A stretch of DNA of 64,000 nucleotides from an uncultured Cohaesibacter sp. (GTDB lineage: Bacteria; Pseudomonadota; Alphaproteobacteria; Rhizobiales; Cohaesibacteraceae): NCBI RefSeq assembly GCF_963682185.1, contig NZ_OY821667.1, forward strand, positions 5,035,501 to 5,099,500, given 5' to 3'. This document shows, piece after piece, positions 17,767 through 26,752 of this stretch (positions are counted from its first letter, which is position 1; the number at the start of each line of letters is the position of its first letter). The translations under genes were made by a program, and so were the position numbers. The notes under the pieces are model-generated. The model saw only the letters and a list, made by a program, of their open reading frames with translations, did no database searches and was not told the origin of the DNA.

Positions 17767-18624
17767 CTAACCGTTGTCGCGTCGCAAATGGCGCGTCAAA
17801 CGCGTTTCGATGACATCCCAGAGCCGACGAATGATCTCGACGCAAAGGAGATAGAAAATCGCCGCATAAATATAGGCTTGAAAATCGTAGGTTTGGGAGA
17901 AGGCGCGGCGGGTTTCGCCCATCAGATCGTATACCGAGATGATGGAAACCACAGCGGAGCCCTTGATCATCAGGATGAACTCGTTGCCGTAAGGCCGTAG
18001 TGCGACGATCAGCGCCTGTGGCAGTACGATTTTGAAGAAGGTGACAAACTTTGGCAAACCAAGGCTCTGCGCCCCTTCGATTTGGCCCTTGGGCACATTC
18101 ATGATGGCGCCACGCAGGATTTCTGCCTGATAGGCTGCTGTGTTCAGTGTGAATGACAAAAGGGCAATCGACCAGCTGTCGCGAAAAAGCCACCACAGAT
18201 GCATATCCTGCCAGAAATGGCGGAACTGACCAAAGCCGTAATAGAGCAGGAACAACTGCGCCAGCAGCGGTGTGCCGCGGAAGAAATAGATGTAGCCAAA
18301 GGCAATGCGGTTGAACAACTTGACCTTCGACATGCGCCCGAAGGCCACCGGCAACGACAACAATACACCAAAGACAACAGAAAGGGCCACCAGTTCAATC
18401 GTGGTCAGGAAGCCGTAGAGATATTTGGGGGAATAGCGCGCCATATAATCCGCATCATAACTGTCATACAAGAACCAGATGATGCTAACGAAAAAGACGA
18501 TCCAGATACCGAGCAGCAAATACCCGGTAATCTTGCTACCTGTAAAGAATTTATTCTTGATACTATCTGGCCGTGGGCGGGCATCCAGGATGGTGTCTGC
18601 TACATAGTTTGTTTGCGTGGTCAT
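17767..18624 (-). CDS. Amino-acid ABC transporter permease (HisM/ArtM type)
   Basis: Inner-membrane permease of the polar amino-acid uptake family, 285 residues, with about five membrane segments after a 35-residue cytosolic N-terminus. The ATPase-contacting EAA loop is visible in EILRGAIMNVPKGQIEGAQSLGLPK. The start overlaps the upstream permease stop by one base (TGATG), so the two are translationally coupled and should form a heterodimer. It is the last gene of the cluster of two binding proteins and two permeases. The ATPase gene that would be expected next is missing; a convergent gene follows instead. Confidence 0.92.
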   Translation of the reverse strand: MTTQTNYVADTILDARPRPDSIKNKFFTGSKITGYLLLGIWIVFFVSIIWFLYDSYDADYMARYSPKYLYGFLTTIELVALSVVFGVLLSLPVAFGRMSKVKLFNRIAFGYIYFFRGTPLLAQLFLLYYGFGQFRHFWQDMHLWWLFRDSWSIALLSFTLNTAAYQAEILRGAIMNVPKGQIEGAQSLGLPKFVTFFKIVLPQALIVALRPYGNEFILMIKGSAVVSIISVYDLMGETRRAFSQTYDFQAYIYAAIFYLLCVEIIRRLWDVIETRLTRHLRRDNG

Positions 18625-19328
18625 CAGCTCAACTCCCCACGACGTCCGCGTTTTTCAATGGACTGAAGCGCCATTGAGGAGATGAAGGTCAAAACCAGAT
18701 ACATGACGCAGGCGAGCGCGAAGAACAGGAAGGCTTCCTTGGTGTTGCGCGCTGCGAGCCCTGTGGCATACATGGTGTCGGTAAGGCCGATGACAGACAC
18801 CAGAGACGTATCCTTGAGCAAAACCAGCCAAAGGTTGGAAAGTCCGGGAAGAGCCAGCTTGATAAGCTGAGGCACAATAACAAGACGCATGGTCTTGAAC
18901 CACGGCAGGCCCAGAGCGAATGCACCTTCATACTGACCTTGCGGAATGCCCTTGAAGGCGGAAAGAAAAACCTCGCTGGCATAGGAAGAGAAGACAAAGG
19001 CCAGAGCAATTATGCCCGCGATGAAGGAATTGACCTCAATGCTGCTGCCCAGCACCTTTTGGAACAGCAAGTTTAAGAGAATCTGACCACCATAATAGAC
19101 GATAAACAACGTCAGAAGTTCCGGGAGGGCGCGAAAGATAATCGTAAAGAGCTTCGCCGCTCTCTGAATGCTTGGTTCCTTGGAATTGATGCCCAACGCG
19201 AGAAAAAAGCCCATGAACAGGCCTAGAGGCAAGGTGCATACACCAAGGGACACGGTGTAGAGAACGCCATGCGCAATCTCATCGCCCCAACCTGTGTCTC
19301 CGAAGGATAGGAGTGTCAGATAATCCAT
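18624..19328 (-). CDS. Amino-acid ABC transporter permease (HisQ/ArtQ type)
   Basis: Partner permease of 234 residues with about five membrane segments. The EAA loop reads EVFLSAFKGIPQGQYEGAFALGLPW. The N-terminal periplasmic part and short length fit HisQ. It overlaps the next permease gene by one base and lies 67 bases behind the binding-protein gene at 19396, from which it is separated by a stable hairpin. That arrangement usually gives more binding protein than permease. Confidence 0.92.
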   Translation of the reverse strand: MDYLTLLSFGDTGWGDEIAHGVLYTVSLGVCTLPLGLFMGFFLALGINSKEPSIQRAAKLFTIIFRALPELLTLFIVYYGGQILLNLLFQKVLGSSIEVNSFIAGIIALAFVFSSYASEVFLSAFKGIPQGQYEGAFALGLPWFKTMRLVIVPQLIKLALPGLSNLWLVLLKDTSLVSVIGLTDTMYATGLAARNTKEAFLFFALACVMYLVLTFISSMALQSIEKRGRRGELS

Positions 19329-19352
19329 AATTTGCTGCCAGCTTAAATGAAG

Positions 19353-19377
19353 AGCCCGGCAGGGTTGCTGCCGGGCT
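19353..19377 (-). terminator. Intercistronic hairpin between binding protein and permeases
   Basis: Read on the minus strand, AGCCCGGCA and TGCCGGGCT form a perfect nine-base stem with a seven-base loop, followed by CTTCATTT rather than a full T-run. It probably reduces read-through into the permeases or stabilises the upstream mRNA. Confidence 0.7.
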
Positions 19378-19395
19378 TGATTTTAACCGTATCGA

Positions 19396-20193
19396 TTATT
19401 CGCCGCCATAGACGTCGAAATCGAAATATTTGTCGTTGATTTCCTTGTATTTGCCATTGGCGCGGATCGCCTTGATGGCAGCGGAAAACTTGTCGGCAAG
19501 CTCGGTTTCACCCTTGCGCACGGCAATACCAGCGCCCTGGCCATAGATTTCCGGAATGGCAGGGAAAGTGCCGAGGATTTTGCAGCAAGCGCCGTCTTCG
19601 GATTTTACCCATTCGTCCAGAACGACAACGTCGTCGGTCACGCCGTCGAGGCGGCCAGCTTCCAGATCGAGTTTATATTCATCAGACGTCGGGTAAAGCT
19701 TCAGCTCGGTGTCTGGCAGTTTTTGTTCTGCAAAGTTGGAGTGCGTCGTGGAAGACTGCGCGCCGATCACAAGACCTTTGAGTTCTTCAACAGCGGCAGG
19801 CAGATCGGCAGGATCGATTGCAGCCAGCTTGGAATCTTTAGGCACAGCCAGTGCACCCGGGGTGTTGTAGTATTTCTCGGAGAAGTCGACCTTTTTCAGG
19901 CGATCTGGGGTGATGGACATGGAAGCGATCACCGCATCGAATTTGCCTGCGATCAGAGCAGGGATCATGCCATCCCAATCCTGCACGACGAATTCGCATT
20001 CGACCTTCATTTCATCGCAAAGCGCATTGGCCATGTCGATGTCGAAGCCGACCAGTTTGCCATCAGCGGTCAGTTCGTTGAACGGAGGATAGGCACCTTC
20101 AGTACCGATAAGAACCTTGTCTGCAGCCTGCGCGCCACCAGCAACCATCATGAATGCGGTCGCTGCAATAGCAATTTTGTTAAATAGACGCAT
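19396..20193 (-). CDS. Polar amino-acid ABC transporter substrate-binding protein (HisJ/ArgT family)
   Basis: Periplasmic binding protein of 265 residues with a signal peptide (MRLFNKIAIAATAFMMVAGGAQA). Mature features of the lysine-arginine-ornithine/histidine group: YPPFNELTADGKLVGFDIDMANALC, a Cys pair (NALCDEMKVEC) as in the HisJ disulphide, and MSITPDRLKKVDFS containing the Arg that binds the ligand carboxylate. The C-terminus is INDKYFDFDVYGGE. A second Cys pair occurs in KSEDGACCKIL. It is a close paralogue of the protein at 20651 and lies directly before the permeases. A basic amino acid is the likely ligand (inference). Confidence 0.9.
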   Translation of the reverse strand: MRLFNKIAIAATAFMMVAGGAQAADKVLIGTEGAYPPFNELTADGKLVGFDIDMANALCDEMKVECEFVVQDWDGMIPALIAGKFDAVIASMSITPDRLKKVDFSEKYYNTPGALAVPKDSKLAAIDPADLPAAVEELKGLVIGAQSSTTHSNFAEQKLPDTELKLYPTSDEYKLDLEAGRLDGVTDDVVVLDEWVKSEDGACCKILGTFPAIPEIYGQGAGIAVRKGETELADKFSAAIKAIRANGKYKEINDKYFDFDVYGGE

Positions 20194-20210
20194 AATATTT
20201 TCCCTCTTGC

Positions 20211-20260
20211 ATATTGTATAAAGTTAAGACCGTCGGCATTCCCGATGGGTCATACAATAT
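20211..20260 (-). promoter_or_regulatory. Extended hairpin in the leader of the binding-protein gene
   Basis: ATATTGTAT (20211-20219) and ATACAATAT (20252-20260) are a perfect nine-base inverted repeat. The enclosed segment is itself an imperfect inverted repeat (GACC.TCGG...CCGA.GGGTC). The whole forms one long interrupted hairpin of 50 bases lying 18 bases upstream of the ATG at 20193. It could be an operator, a structured leader or an mRNA stabiliser; nothing in the sequence decides. Confidence 0.5.
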
Positions 20261-20604
20261 CGAGCCTATATATAGGCCTCTCTGGATTGGGCGGTGACTT
20301 GCCGCTTAGCGCGCATATTCCCATTATTTTGCTGGATTTGACAACAGGCAATCCGGGGAAAAGGGGTTGATAGTCGGATTTTGCCCAAATATTAGACGTC
20401 TCTGGAATAATGGTGCGTTTGCGCAAACTTTTGTGAAACGATCTGTCGTATAACTCTGGCTAATCTTCAAACGGAAATGGTTCTGTACGAGTGGCTATAA
20501 AGCAGAAGTTGCGGGATAGTATAAAAAATGGGCAATTACAGAGCAGAAAAGCAAGGATCAGGCAGCAGTATGGTTGTCAGGTTGATAGTCTGTAGGGATA
20601 AAAT
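20261..20604. other. Intergenic region between the two binding-protein genes
   Basis: AT-rich stretch without a convincing coding region. It should contain the promoter of the 19396-20193 gene (minus strand), which explains the 457-bp spacing between the paralogues. A TGCGTTTGCGCAAACTT dyad (TTTGCGCAAA) lies near 20411-20425. I see no conserved RNA motif. Confidence 0.5.
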
Positions 20605-20638
20605 AGCAATTTGCCGGGAGTAGTCGGCTCCCGACAAA
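20605..20638 (-). terminator. Terminator-like hairpin after the upstream binding-protein gene
   Basis: On the minus strand TTTGTCGGGAG and CTCCCGGCAAA pair (one mismatch) around a seven-base loop, followed by TTGCTATTTT. It lies 12 bases past the stop of the gene at 20651. Confidence 0.7.
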
Positions 20639-20650
20639 TGCAATATCGGC

Positions 20651-21427
20651 TTATTCGCCACCATACACGTCGAAATCAAAGTATTTGTCATTGATTTCTT
20701 TGTATTTTCCATTCTTGCGGATTGCCGCAATGGCTGCTGTGAATTTGTCGGCCAGGTCTGTGTTGCCTTTTTTAACCGCAATACCGGCACCTTCACCATT
20801 GATCTTCGGATCCGGCGTCAACTGCATAAGCATCTTGCAGCAGTCGCCATCTTCGGATTTAACCCAGTCGGAAAGCACGACACTGTCATCGATCACAGCA
20901 TCGACGCGACCTGTTTGCAGTTCCATTTTATACTCATCCGGGGTGGGATAGAGTTTCAGATCGACATCCGGGATCTTCTGCTCGGCATAATCCGCATGAG
21001 TAGTGGACACCTGCGCGCCAATGGTGAGCCCTTCCAGTTCACTCACATCCTTGCCTGCAAGATCGCTGTCTTTCAAAACGGCGATGCCCGGAGGGGTGTT
21101 GTAGTATTTTTTGGAAAAGTCGACCTTCTTCAGACGGTCCGGCGTGATGGACATGGAAGCGATAACCGCGTCGATTTTGCCTGAGATGAGAGCGGGAATC
21201 ATGCCGTCCCAATCCTGAATGACAAATTCGCAATCAGCCTTCATTTCGGCACAAAGGGCGTTGGAGATATCAACGTCAAAACCAGACAATTCGCCAGCAG
21301 CAGAAAGCTGGTTAAACGGAGGGTAGGCGCCATCAATGCCGATGCGGATCTTTTCAGCGGCTGAAGATGCGCTACAGGCGATCATGGCTGCTGCGGCGAC
21401 AAGTGCAAATTTTGCAGTGAGTTTCAT
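20651..21427 (-). CDS. Polar amino-acid ABC transporter substrate-binding protein, tandem paralogue
   Basis: Second HisJ/ArgT-type binding protein, 258 residues, with signal peptide MKLTAKFALVAAAAMIACSASSA. It matches its neighbour almost motif for motif: GAYPPFNQLSAAGELSGFDVDISNALC, MSITPDRLKKVDFSKKYYNTP, KSEDGDCCKML and an identical C-terminal INDKYFDFDVYGGE. Differences lie in the hinge-facing variable segments, so the two may bind different ligands for the same permease. It has its own terminator and the neighbour has a long leader, suggesting separate control. Confidence 0.9.
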   Translation of the reverse strand: MKLTAKFALVAAAAMIACSASSAAEKIRIGIDGAYPPFNQLSAAGELSGFDVDISNALCAEMKADCEFVIQDWDGMIPALISGKIDAVIASMSITPDRLKKVDFSKKYYNTPPGIAVLKDSDLAGKDVSELEGLTIGAQVSTTHADYAEQKIPDVDLKLYPTPDEYKMELQTGRVDAVIDDSVVLSDWVKSEDGDCCKMLMQLTPDPKINGEGAGIAVKKGNTDLADKFTAAIAAIRKNGKYKEINDKYFDFDVYGGE

Positions 21428-21695
21428 GTTTGTTGTCCCATTTCGGAGTCCAAAAAATTGACGAGACGGTCGAACGGCTGGGCCTGAAGGACTTTAAAGC
21501 TCCCCACCCTAATTCTAAGGCCATGGAATGCCAGTCTCGCTTGGACGTAGTCTTCGACCAATCAAGCTGCTTGAACAATCAAATAATTTCAGTTTCGAAG
21601 ATATCCGGAAAGGAATTTCGATGAAATGCTGATTGGTTGACGGTTCTGTCGTCGGATTGCCGGTTTTGGCGCAAAATGTCGCTTTGGCGACAAAG

Positions 21696-22220
21696 CTAAA
21701 GCTTCATCATGTTGATAATGAAATCTGCAATTCCCTCGACATCATCTAATGAGAACAAAGGCAAGCCCTCTGGCGCGCCAAGAGTCTGGGGCGTGTCGCT
21801 CGCAACAGCGGTGATGAAATGATCTTCCGGCGCAATCGGGTCGGTCTTCATCGACTCGGCGCGCCTTACTTCGATTTTGGGAAAAGGCTCTGTTTTATAG
21901 CCCTCAACCAACACGAGATCACAAGGTTCAAGGCGGGCCAGAACGTCGCTCAAGAGAGGCTCCTGTTCATCCTTGCATTCATGCATGATTGCCCAGCGGG
22001 TGCCCGCTGCGACGAGAGCGACTTCGCCCGACCCAGCTTCCCGATGACGGAAACTGTCCGTGCCTTCCTTGTCGATGTCACATTTGTGATGGGCATGTTT
22101 GACTGACGAAATCTTGAACCCTCGTTCAGTCAGGGTCTTGATGAGAGCGATAACGAGCGTGGTTTTGCCTGAATTTTTCCAGCCGGTAACGCCGAAAATC
22201 TTGTGACCGTGAGTATCCAT
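21696..22220 (-). CDS. mobB: Molybdopterin-guanine dinucleotide biosynthesis adaptor MobB
   Basis: GTP-binding accessory protein for the last step of bis-MGD cofactor synthesis. The 174 residues include the P-loop GWKNSGKTTL near 13-22, the metal-associated KHAHHKCDIDKEGTDSFRHREAGS, and LVLVEGYKTEPFPKIEVRR, all typical of MobB. It follows mobA by 60 bases on the same strand and is probably co-transcribed with it. Confidence 0.93.
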   Translation of the reverse strand: MDTHGHKIFGVTGWKNSGKTTLVIALIKTLTERGFKISSVKHAHHKCDIDKEGTDSFRHREAGSGEVALVAAGTRWAIMHECKDEQEPLLSDVLARLEPCDLVLVEGYKTEPFPKIEVRRAESMKTDPIAPEDHFITAVASDTPQTLGAPEGLPLFSLDDVEGIADFIINMMKL

Positions 22221-22279
22221 CTGGGCAGTGTCCTTGAAAAGAATGTCCGAAGCGACCTGAAATGAAGAGGAAAGCGCGT

Positions 22280-22906
22280 CTATGCGCTCCTTATTGTCTC
22301 TGCATGTTTCAAATCGTCTGGATGATTGATGTTGAAGAATGGGTCTATCATGCGGGAGCCGATTGGCAGCGGGGCAAAATCACAATAGACGCAATGGTGT
22401 TGCTCTGCCCATAGTCTCATTTTCCTATTTCCTGCCAACAGAAATGTCTCCAGTGCATCGGCGCTAGAAACAGGCCACAGCCCGAATGTGGGGTGCAGTC
22501 CGTTATCCGTGCGGGCAATCACCGGTCTCGTTCCTTGTTCGGGTAGAAGAGCCTGGAAACGGGCCAGTAGATCATCGGGGAAAAAGGGCGTATCCACGGC
22601 AACGCTCAATACAAGATCTCCTGCGTCTTCTGCCTGTGCCCAACGCATGGCCGCAAGAATTCCGGCCAAAGGTCCGACAAATCCCTCGACTGGGTCAGAA
22701 ATAACCTCATACCCATGAGGGAATTCGGTGGAAGGTTTCGGAGCGCTGATGAGAATGTGATCCGCTTGTCCTGTGAGCCGATCAACTGCGTTTTGAATGA
22801 GTGATTTGCCATTGAGGGACAAAAGCGCTTTGTTGGCTCCTTCCATACGTCGCGATTGGCCACCGGCAAGAATAACGGCCACAGTTGACTGGTGTTGTGT
22901 CTTCAT
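22280..22906 (-). CDS. mobA: Molybdenum cofactor guanylyltransferase MobA
   Basis: Cytosolic enzyme that adds GMP to molybdopterin to make molybdopterin guanine dinucleotide. The 208-residue nucleotidyltransferase has the N-terminal signature LAGGQSRRMEGANKALLSLNGK. Mid-protein VSDPVEGFVGPLAGILAAMRWA and the metal-binding VAVDTPFFPDDLL follow, then RMIDPFFNINHPDDL near the end. First gene of the mobA-mobB pair; moaA lies 2.6 kb away. Confidence 0.93.
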   Translation of the reverse strand: MKTQHQSTVAVILAGGQSRRMEGANKALLSLNGKSLIQNAVDRLTGQADHILISAPKPSTEFPHGYEVISDPVEGFVGPLAGILAAMRWAQAEDAGDLVLSVAVDTPFFPDDLLARFQALLPEQGTRPVIARTDNGLHPTFGLWPVSSADALETFLLAGNRKMRLWAEQHHCVYCDFAPLPIGSRMIDPFFNINHPDDLKHAETIRSA

Positions 22907-23165
22907 CTTTTCAATCGCTTCATGGAATCTGATGCATCAATAGCGGTAAGAAGTTTACATGATTTACGACTGCGAAGAGAAGTCAAATCCTTATGAATGC
23001 GAACCAAAGAGGGTGTGCTTGTGCGCACATAAAATCGTTTCAATGAAAATATGAGCTTTTCAGGCGACTTATTCGCGCAGTTGTCGGCCATCGCCCTTGA
23101 CGGATGGTCCAAACCGTTCCAGCAATGGAGAACGGACAATTTCAAACCAGACGAGATAATGTGTT

Positions 23166-24326
23166 GTGTTTTGGAAAAACAAGAGTGATCAATCGGTGAC
23201 CGAAGACAAAATCCTTGAAATACTGAAGCAATTGAAACCGACCCCGGATGCGCAGGATATCGTATCGGCGGGCATGGTGTCAGATATCATCATCAAGGAC
23301 GGCTCCGTGATGTTCTCCATCTCGGTGCCAGCCGAGCAGGCGGAAAGCTTTGAGCCCTTGCGTGAACGAGCCGAGGCTGTGGTCGCTTCGCTGGATGGTG
23401 TCAAGAAAGCCATGGTGGTATTGACCGCCGAACGTGCTCCAGGGGCAGGGCAGGGGAACGCTGCGGCTACACCCAAACGCCCAACGCCCAAGAAGCCACC
23501 GCAAGGGGGTGGTAAAATCGATATTGCTGGCGTGAAGCAGATCATTGCAATCTCTTCCGCCAAGGGCGGTGTCGGTAAATCCACCACTGCGGTCAACCTC
23601 GCTTTGGCGCTACAGGCCAATGGCCTGAAGGTAGGCATTCTGGATGCCGACATTTACGGGCCGTCCATTCCGCGGCTTCTGAAAATATCTGAAAAGCCAA
23701 CGGCTGTTCCGAATTCGCGCCGTATGTATCCGATCAAGGCCTACGGCTTGATGGCCATGTCTATCGGACTTCTGGTTGATCCGGATACCCCAATGGTTTG
23801 GCGCGGGCCCATGGCCGTCTCGGCCCTTACCCAGATGATCCGCGATGTGAATTGGGACATGGAGGGAGATCTCGATGTGCTCGTTGTTGATATGCCTCCG
23901 GGAACTGGCGATATTCAGCTGACCATGGCCCAGCAGGTGCCCTTGAGCGGCTCCGTCATCGTTTCCACCCCGCAGGATCTGGCTCTCATCGATGCCCGCA
24001 AGGGAATTGCCATGTTCCAGAAGGTCAATATTCCCATTCTCGGGATCGTGGAGAATATGAGCTATTTTGCTTGCCCGACCTGCGGTACGCGTCATGACAT
24101 CTTCGGCCATGGTGGAGCCCGTTCAACCGCTGAGGAGATAAGCGTTCCGTTCCTTGGAGAGATCCCGTTGCACATGGATATTCGTGAGCGTTCAGACGCT
24201 GGCGATCCGGTGATTGTCTCCGAGCCCGAAAGCGATCATACCGCGATCTATCTTTCCATTGCCAACGATATGATGAAGGGACTGGCTGGAGCATCCAAGC
24301 CCGCACCTGCCATTGTTGTCGAATAG
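23166..24326 (+). CDS. apbC: Fe-S cluster carrier ATPase Mrp/ApbC
   Basis: Cytosolic P-loop ATPase that binds and delivers [4Fe-4S] clusters. The 386-residue protein has an N-terminal MIP18/DUF59 domain (about 12-90) and a Gly/Pro/Lys-rich linker (91-118). The ATPase domain carries the deviant Walker A SAKGGVGKST (131-140), VDMPPGTGDIQLT and the cluster-binding CPTC (Cys303, Cys306) in YFACPTCGTRHDIFGHGG. The start is GTG at 23166 with ACGAGAT upstream. Beside the Moco genes it may help supply clusters for enzymes such as MoaA (inference). Confidence 0.93.
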   Translation: MFWKNKSDQSVTEDKILEILKQLKPTPDAQDIVSAGMVSDIIIKDGSVMFSISVPAEQAESFEPLRERAEAVVASLDGVKKAMVVLTAERAPGAGQGNAAATPKRPTPKKPPQGGGKIDIAGVKQIIAISSAKGGVGKSTTAVNLALALQANGLKVGILDADIYGPSIPRLLKISEKPTAVPNSRRMYPIKAYGLMAMSIGLLVDPDTPMVWRGPMAVSALTQMIRDVNWDMEGDLDVLVVDMPPGTGDIQLTMAQQVPLSGSVIVSTPQDLALIDARKGIAMFQKVNIPILGIVENMSYFACPTCGTRHDIFGHGGARSTAEEISVPFLGEIPLHMDIRERSDAGDPVIVSEPESDHTAIYLSIANDMMKGLAGASKPAPAIVVE

Positions 24327-24441
24327 AAACGCCCCGCGCATTGTTTCATAAAGTGAGATGATGCGCGGCTTCATATGTGCCTTGGTTGGAAAGTGTGAAT
24401 GCGGCGCTGCGTGATGGTCCCGCTACAAGCCTCCAAAGGCT

Positions 24442-25449
24442 TTATTCAAATTCTGCGCGTGCCGCGACGAGGTGATCTTTCGCCTCGTCTTTTTCTTTAT
24501 CCCGCCGCATGCGCGAGACCTGCCGTTCGCGTTGGATCGTATAGATGCCTGACCCCAGAATAAGAATGATGCCGAACCATGTGAGCATGTCGGGAATATC
24601 GCCCCAGATCAGATAGCCATAAATCAGCGCAATAGGCATGGAGACATAGCGGAAGGAGGAAACAACAGACACCTCCCCATTCTGCATGGCAATCGACACA
24701 TAATATTGGCCGAGCGTAAGAAAAGCTGCGGCCATGAACAAATAGAACAGATTTTCCGGATTTGGCGGCAGCCATCCGGCATCACCCCCGACGTAAAACT
24801 GGATGAGCGCCAATATACCGCCGCCGATCATGGACACGAGCATTGTTGTGAAGGTCACGATCCAGAGCGAAATATGCGGCTTGATCTGGCGGGTGATGAG
24901 ATCACGGGTGGCAGCAAACAACACCGCGCCAACAGCAAAGAGCGAGAAGGCGTTAAAACTCTCAAGACCCGGGCGGACGATGGCCAGTACGCCAATAAAG
25001 CCAACCAAAACGGCGAGCCAGCGTCGAATGCCAACTGTTTCTCCAAGAAACAGCGCAGCGGCTGCTGTGGTGGCAAGGGGAATAGCCTGCAAAACGGCAT
25101 AGACATTGGCCAGTGGCATATATTTGAGTGCCACAAGGCAGCCGATTGCCGAAAATGTTTCACACACACCGCGCAGCAGCAAAATCGGATCGGCGAATTG
25201 ATGCATGTAGCGTAATTGCCGAAGGAAAGCGCAGAAAATCAGCACAAGAATGGTGGCGAAAATACCCCTGAAAAAGAGCATTTGCCCGGTGGTCAGGCTG
25301 CTGCCGACAAGCTTGTTGAACGTATCGTTTGTGCCGAAGCAAAAGACCGAAACCTGCATGACGAGGATGCCATAAAGGTTGCCTCTGTCGTCGCGCTGGG
25401 GTGCCCCTTTGGCGCTGTTGGCAGCACCATTTTTCTGACCAATTGCCAT
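24442..25449 (-). CDS. EamA/DMT-family transporter
   Basis: Inner-membrane protein of 335 residues with about ten hydrophobic segments in two EamA repeats. First-repeat features are MQVSVFCFGTNDTFNKLVGSSL and FFRGIFATILV; KYMPLANVYAVLQAIPLATTAAAALFLGE closes it. The second repeat has SSFRYVSMPIALIYGYLIWGD. The C-terminal 30 residues are highly charged. It lies 60 bases downstream of moaA on the same strand and could be co-transcribed, but a role in Moco metabolism is not supported. The substrate is unknown. Confidence 0.85.
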   Translation of the reverse strand: MAIGQKNGAANSAKGAPQRDDRGNLYGILVMQVSVFCFGTNDTFNKLVGSSLTTGQMLFFRGIFATILVLIFCAFLRQLRYMHQFADPILLLRGVCETFSAIGCLVALKYMPLANVYAVLQAIPLATTAAAALFLGETVGIRRWLAVLVGFIGVLAIVRPGLESFNAFSLFAVGAVLFAATRDLITRQIKPHISLWIVTFTTMLVSMIGGGILALIQFYVGGDAGWLPPNPENLFYLFMAAAFLTLGQYYVSIAMQNGEVSVVSSFRYVSMPIALIYGYLIWGDIPDMLTWFGIILILGSGIYTIQRERQVSRMRRDKEKDEAKDHLVAARAEFE

Positions 25450-25509
25450 GTGTGAGACTTTCGTGATGGAAACCGACAGAATGGGCGCTGAAATGATCCC
25501 TTGTCGCTT

Positions 25510-26538
25510 CTAGCCGCCGGTTACTGACATGTGCCTGCCAATAGAGGGGCGATTGTGAAGTCTGTCAATAACAAAATCATGGCCCTTTGGCTTTCGTTCA
25601 ATGGCATGATGGATTGCGTTGATAACCCCATCATTGCTTTCGGAAGCTCGTAAGGGAGCGCGCAGGTCGGCGGCATCTTCCTGACCAAGACACATGAAGA
25701 GAGTGCCCGTACAGGTGATCCTCACGCGGTTGCAGCTCTCGCAGAAATTATGACTGAGGGCTGTGATAAAGCCAATGCGGCCTCCAGTCTCGCCAACAGT
25801 CACATAGCTTGCCGGTCCGCCGGTTTTGTGCGGCGAGGGCGATAGGGTCCAGCGCTGTGAAAGATCCTGTTTCACTTTGGAAAGCGGCAGATATTGATCG
25901 GTTCTATCCTGATCAATTTCGCCCATCGGCATGGTTTCAATAAAGGTGATGTCCATATTGCGCTCATGGCAAAAGCGGATCATGTCGTCAAATTCATCAT
26001 CATTGACCCCTTTGAGAGCTACGACATTGAGCTTGATCTTGATCCCTTCAGCCAGAGCGGCATCAATGCCGTCCATGACTTGATGAAATCGACCCCAGCG
26101 CGTAATGGCGCGAAAGCGGTCTTCTCTAAGACTATCGAGGGAAACATTGATCCTGCGTACGCCTGCGGCCGACAGATCCTTGGCAAAACGGGAAAGCTGA
26201 GAGGCGTTGGTGGTCAGGGTCAGTTCTTCAAGTGCACCTGTTTCCAGATGACGTGACAGGGACGAGACAAGCGTCATGATGCCCTTGCGCACAAGAGGTT
26301 CGCCGCCAGTGAGCCGCAGCCGCTTGACGCCATGCTCAATGAAAACGGTGCTGAGCCGATCCAGTTCTTCCAATGTCAGGATTTCAGCCTTGGGCAGAAA
26401 ATGCATATTCTCGGCCATGCAATAGACGCATCGAAAATCGCAACGGTCCGTAACGGACAGGCGCAGATAGTTGATTGTCCGGCCAAAGGGGTCGATCAAC
26501 GGGGCACCTGTCTGTCCTTCAGCGTCACTAAAGCGCAT
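25510..26538 (-). CDS. moaA: GTP 3',8-cyclase MoaA
   Basis: Radical SAM enzyme for the first step of molybdenum cofactor synthesis, converting GTP to 3',8-cyclo-GTP. I chose the ATG at 26538 (MRFSDAEG) because GGAAGAG lies seven bases upstream; an earlier in-frame ATG adds 13 residues. The 342-residue protein has the radical SAM cluster Cys33-X3-Cys37-X2-Cys40 ([10 protein letters not shown]). The second [4Fe-4S] site is in [20 protein letters not shown]. The essential C-terminal Gly-Gly tail is present (SVTGG). moaC is not adjacent. Confidence 0.95.
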   Translation of the reverse strand: MRFSDAEGQTGAPLIDPFGRTINYLRLSVTDRCDFRCVYCMAENMHFLPKAEILTLEELDRLSTVFIEHGVKRLRLTGGEPLVRKGIMTLVSSLSRHLETGALEELTLTTNASQLSRFAKDLSAAGVRRINVSLDSLREDRFRAITRWGRFHQVMDGIDAALAEGIKIKLNVVALKGVNDDEFDDMIRFCHERNMDITFIETMPMGEIDQDRTDQYLPLSKVKQDLSQRWTLSPSPHKTGGPASYVTVGETGGRIGFITALSHNFCESCNRVRITCTGTLFMCLGQEDAADLRAPLRASESNDGVINAIHHAIERKPKGHDFVIDRLHNRPSIGRHMSVTGG

Positions 26539-26752
26539 TGGCTCTTCCTTGCATTTAATTATGACTTGTCTCATCATGAATTGAGAAAACCGGATGTTGA
26601 TACAACCCGCCCTTACAAGTCAATCGCAGAAACCATCAATTGCCAATCTTCTGAGCGCGCTTCACAAACAAGTGACGATGGGCAGGCCCGGTCTTGCCCG
26701 GCGCTGCTTTATTGCGCATGCTCTGATTGAACGAAATAAAAGGAACGCCACC

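Noticed and set aside
26539-26752. Possible Moco RNA motif upstream of moaA
   Set aside because: Only a short GGGC/GCCC-type repeat near 26683-26700 is seen; no match to the Moco riboswitch pattern.
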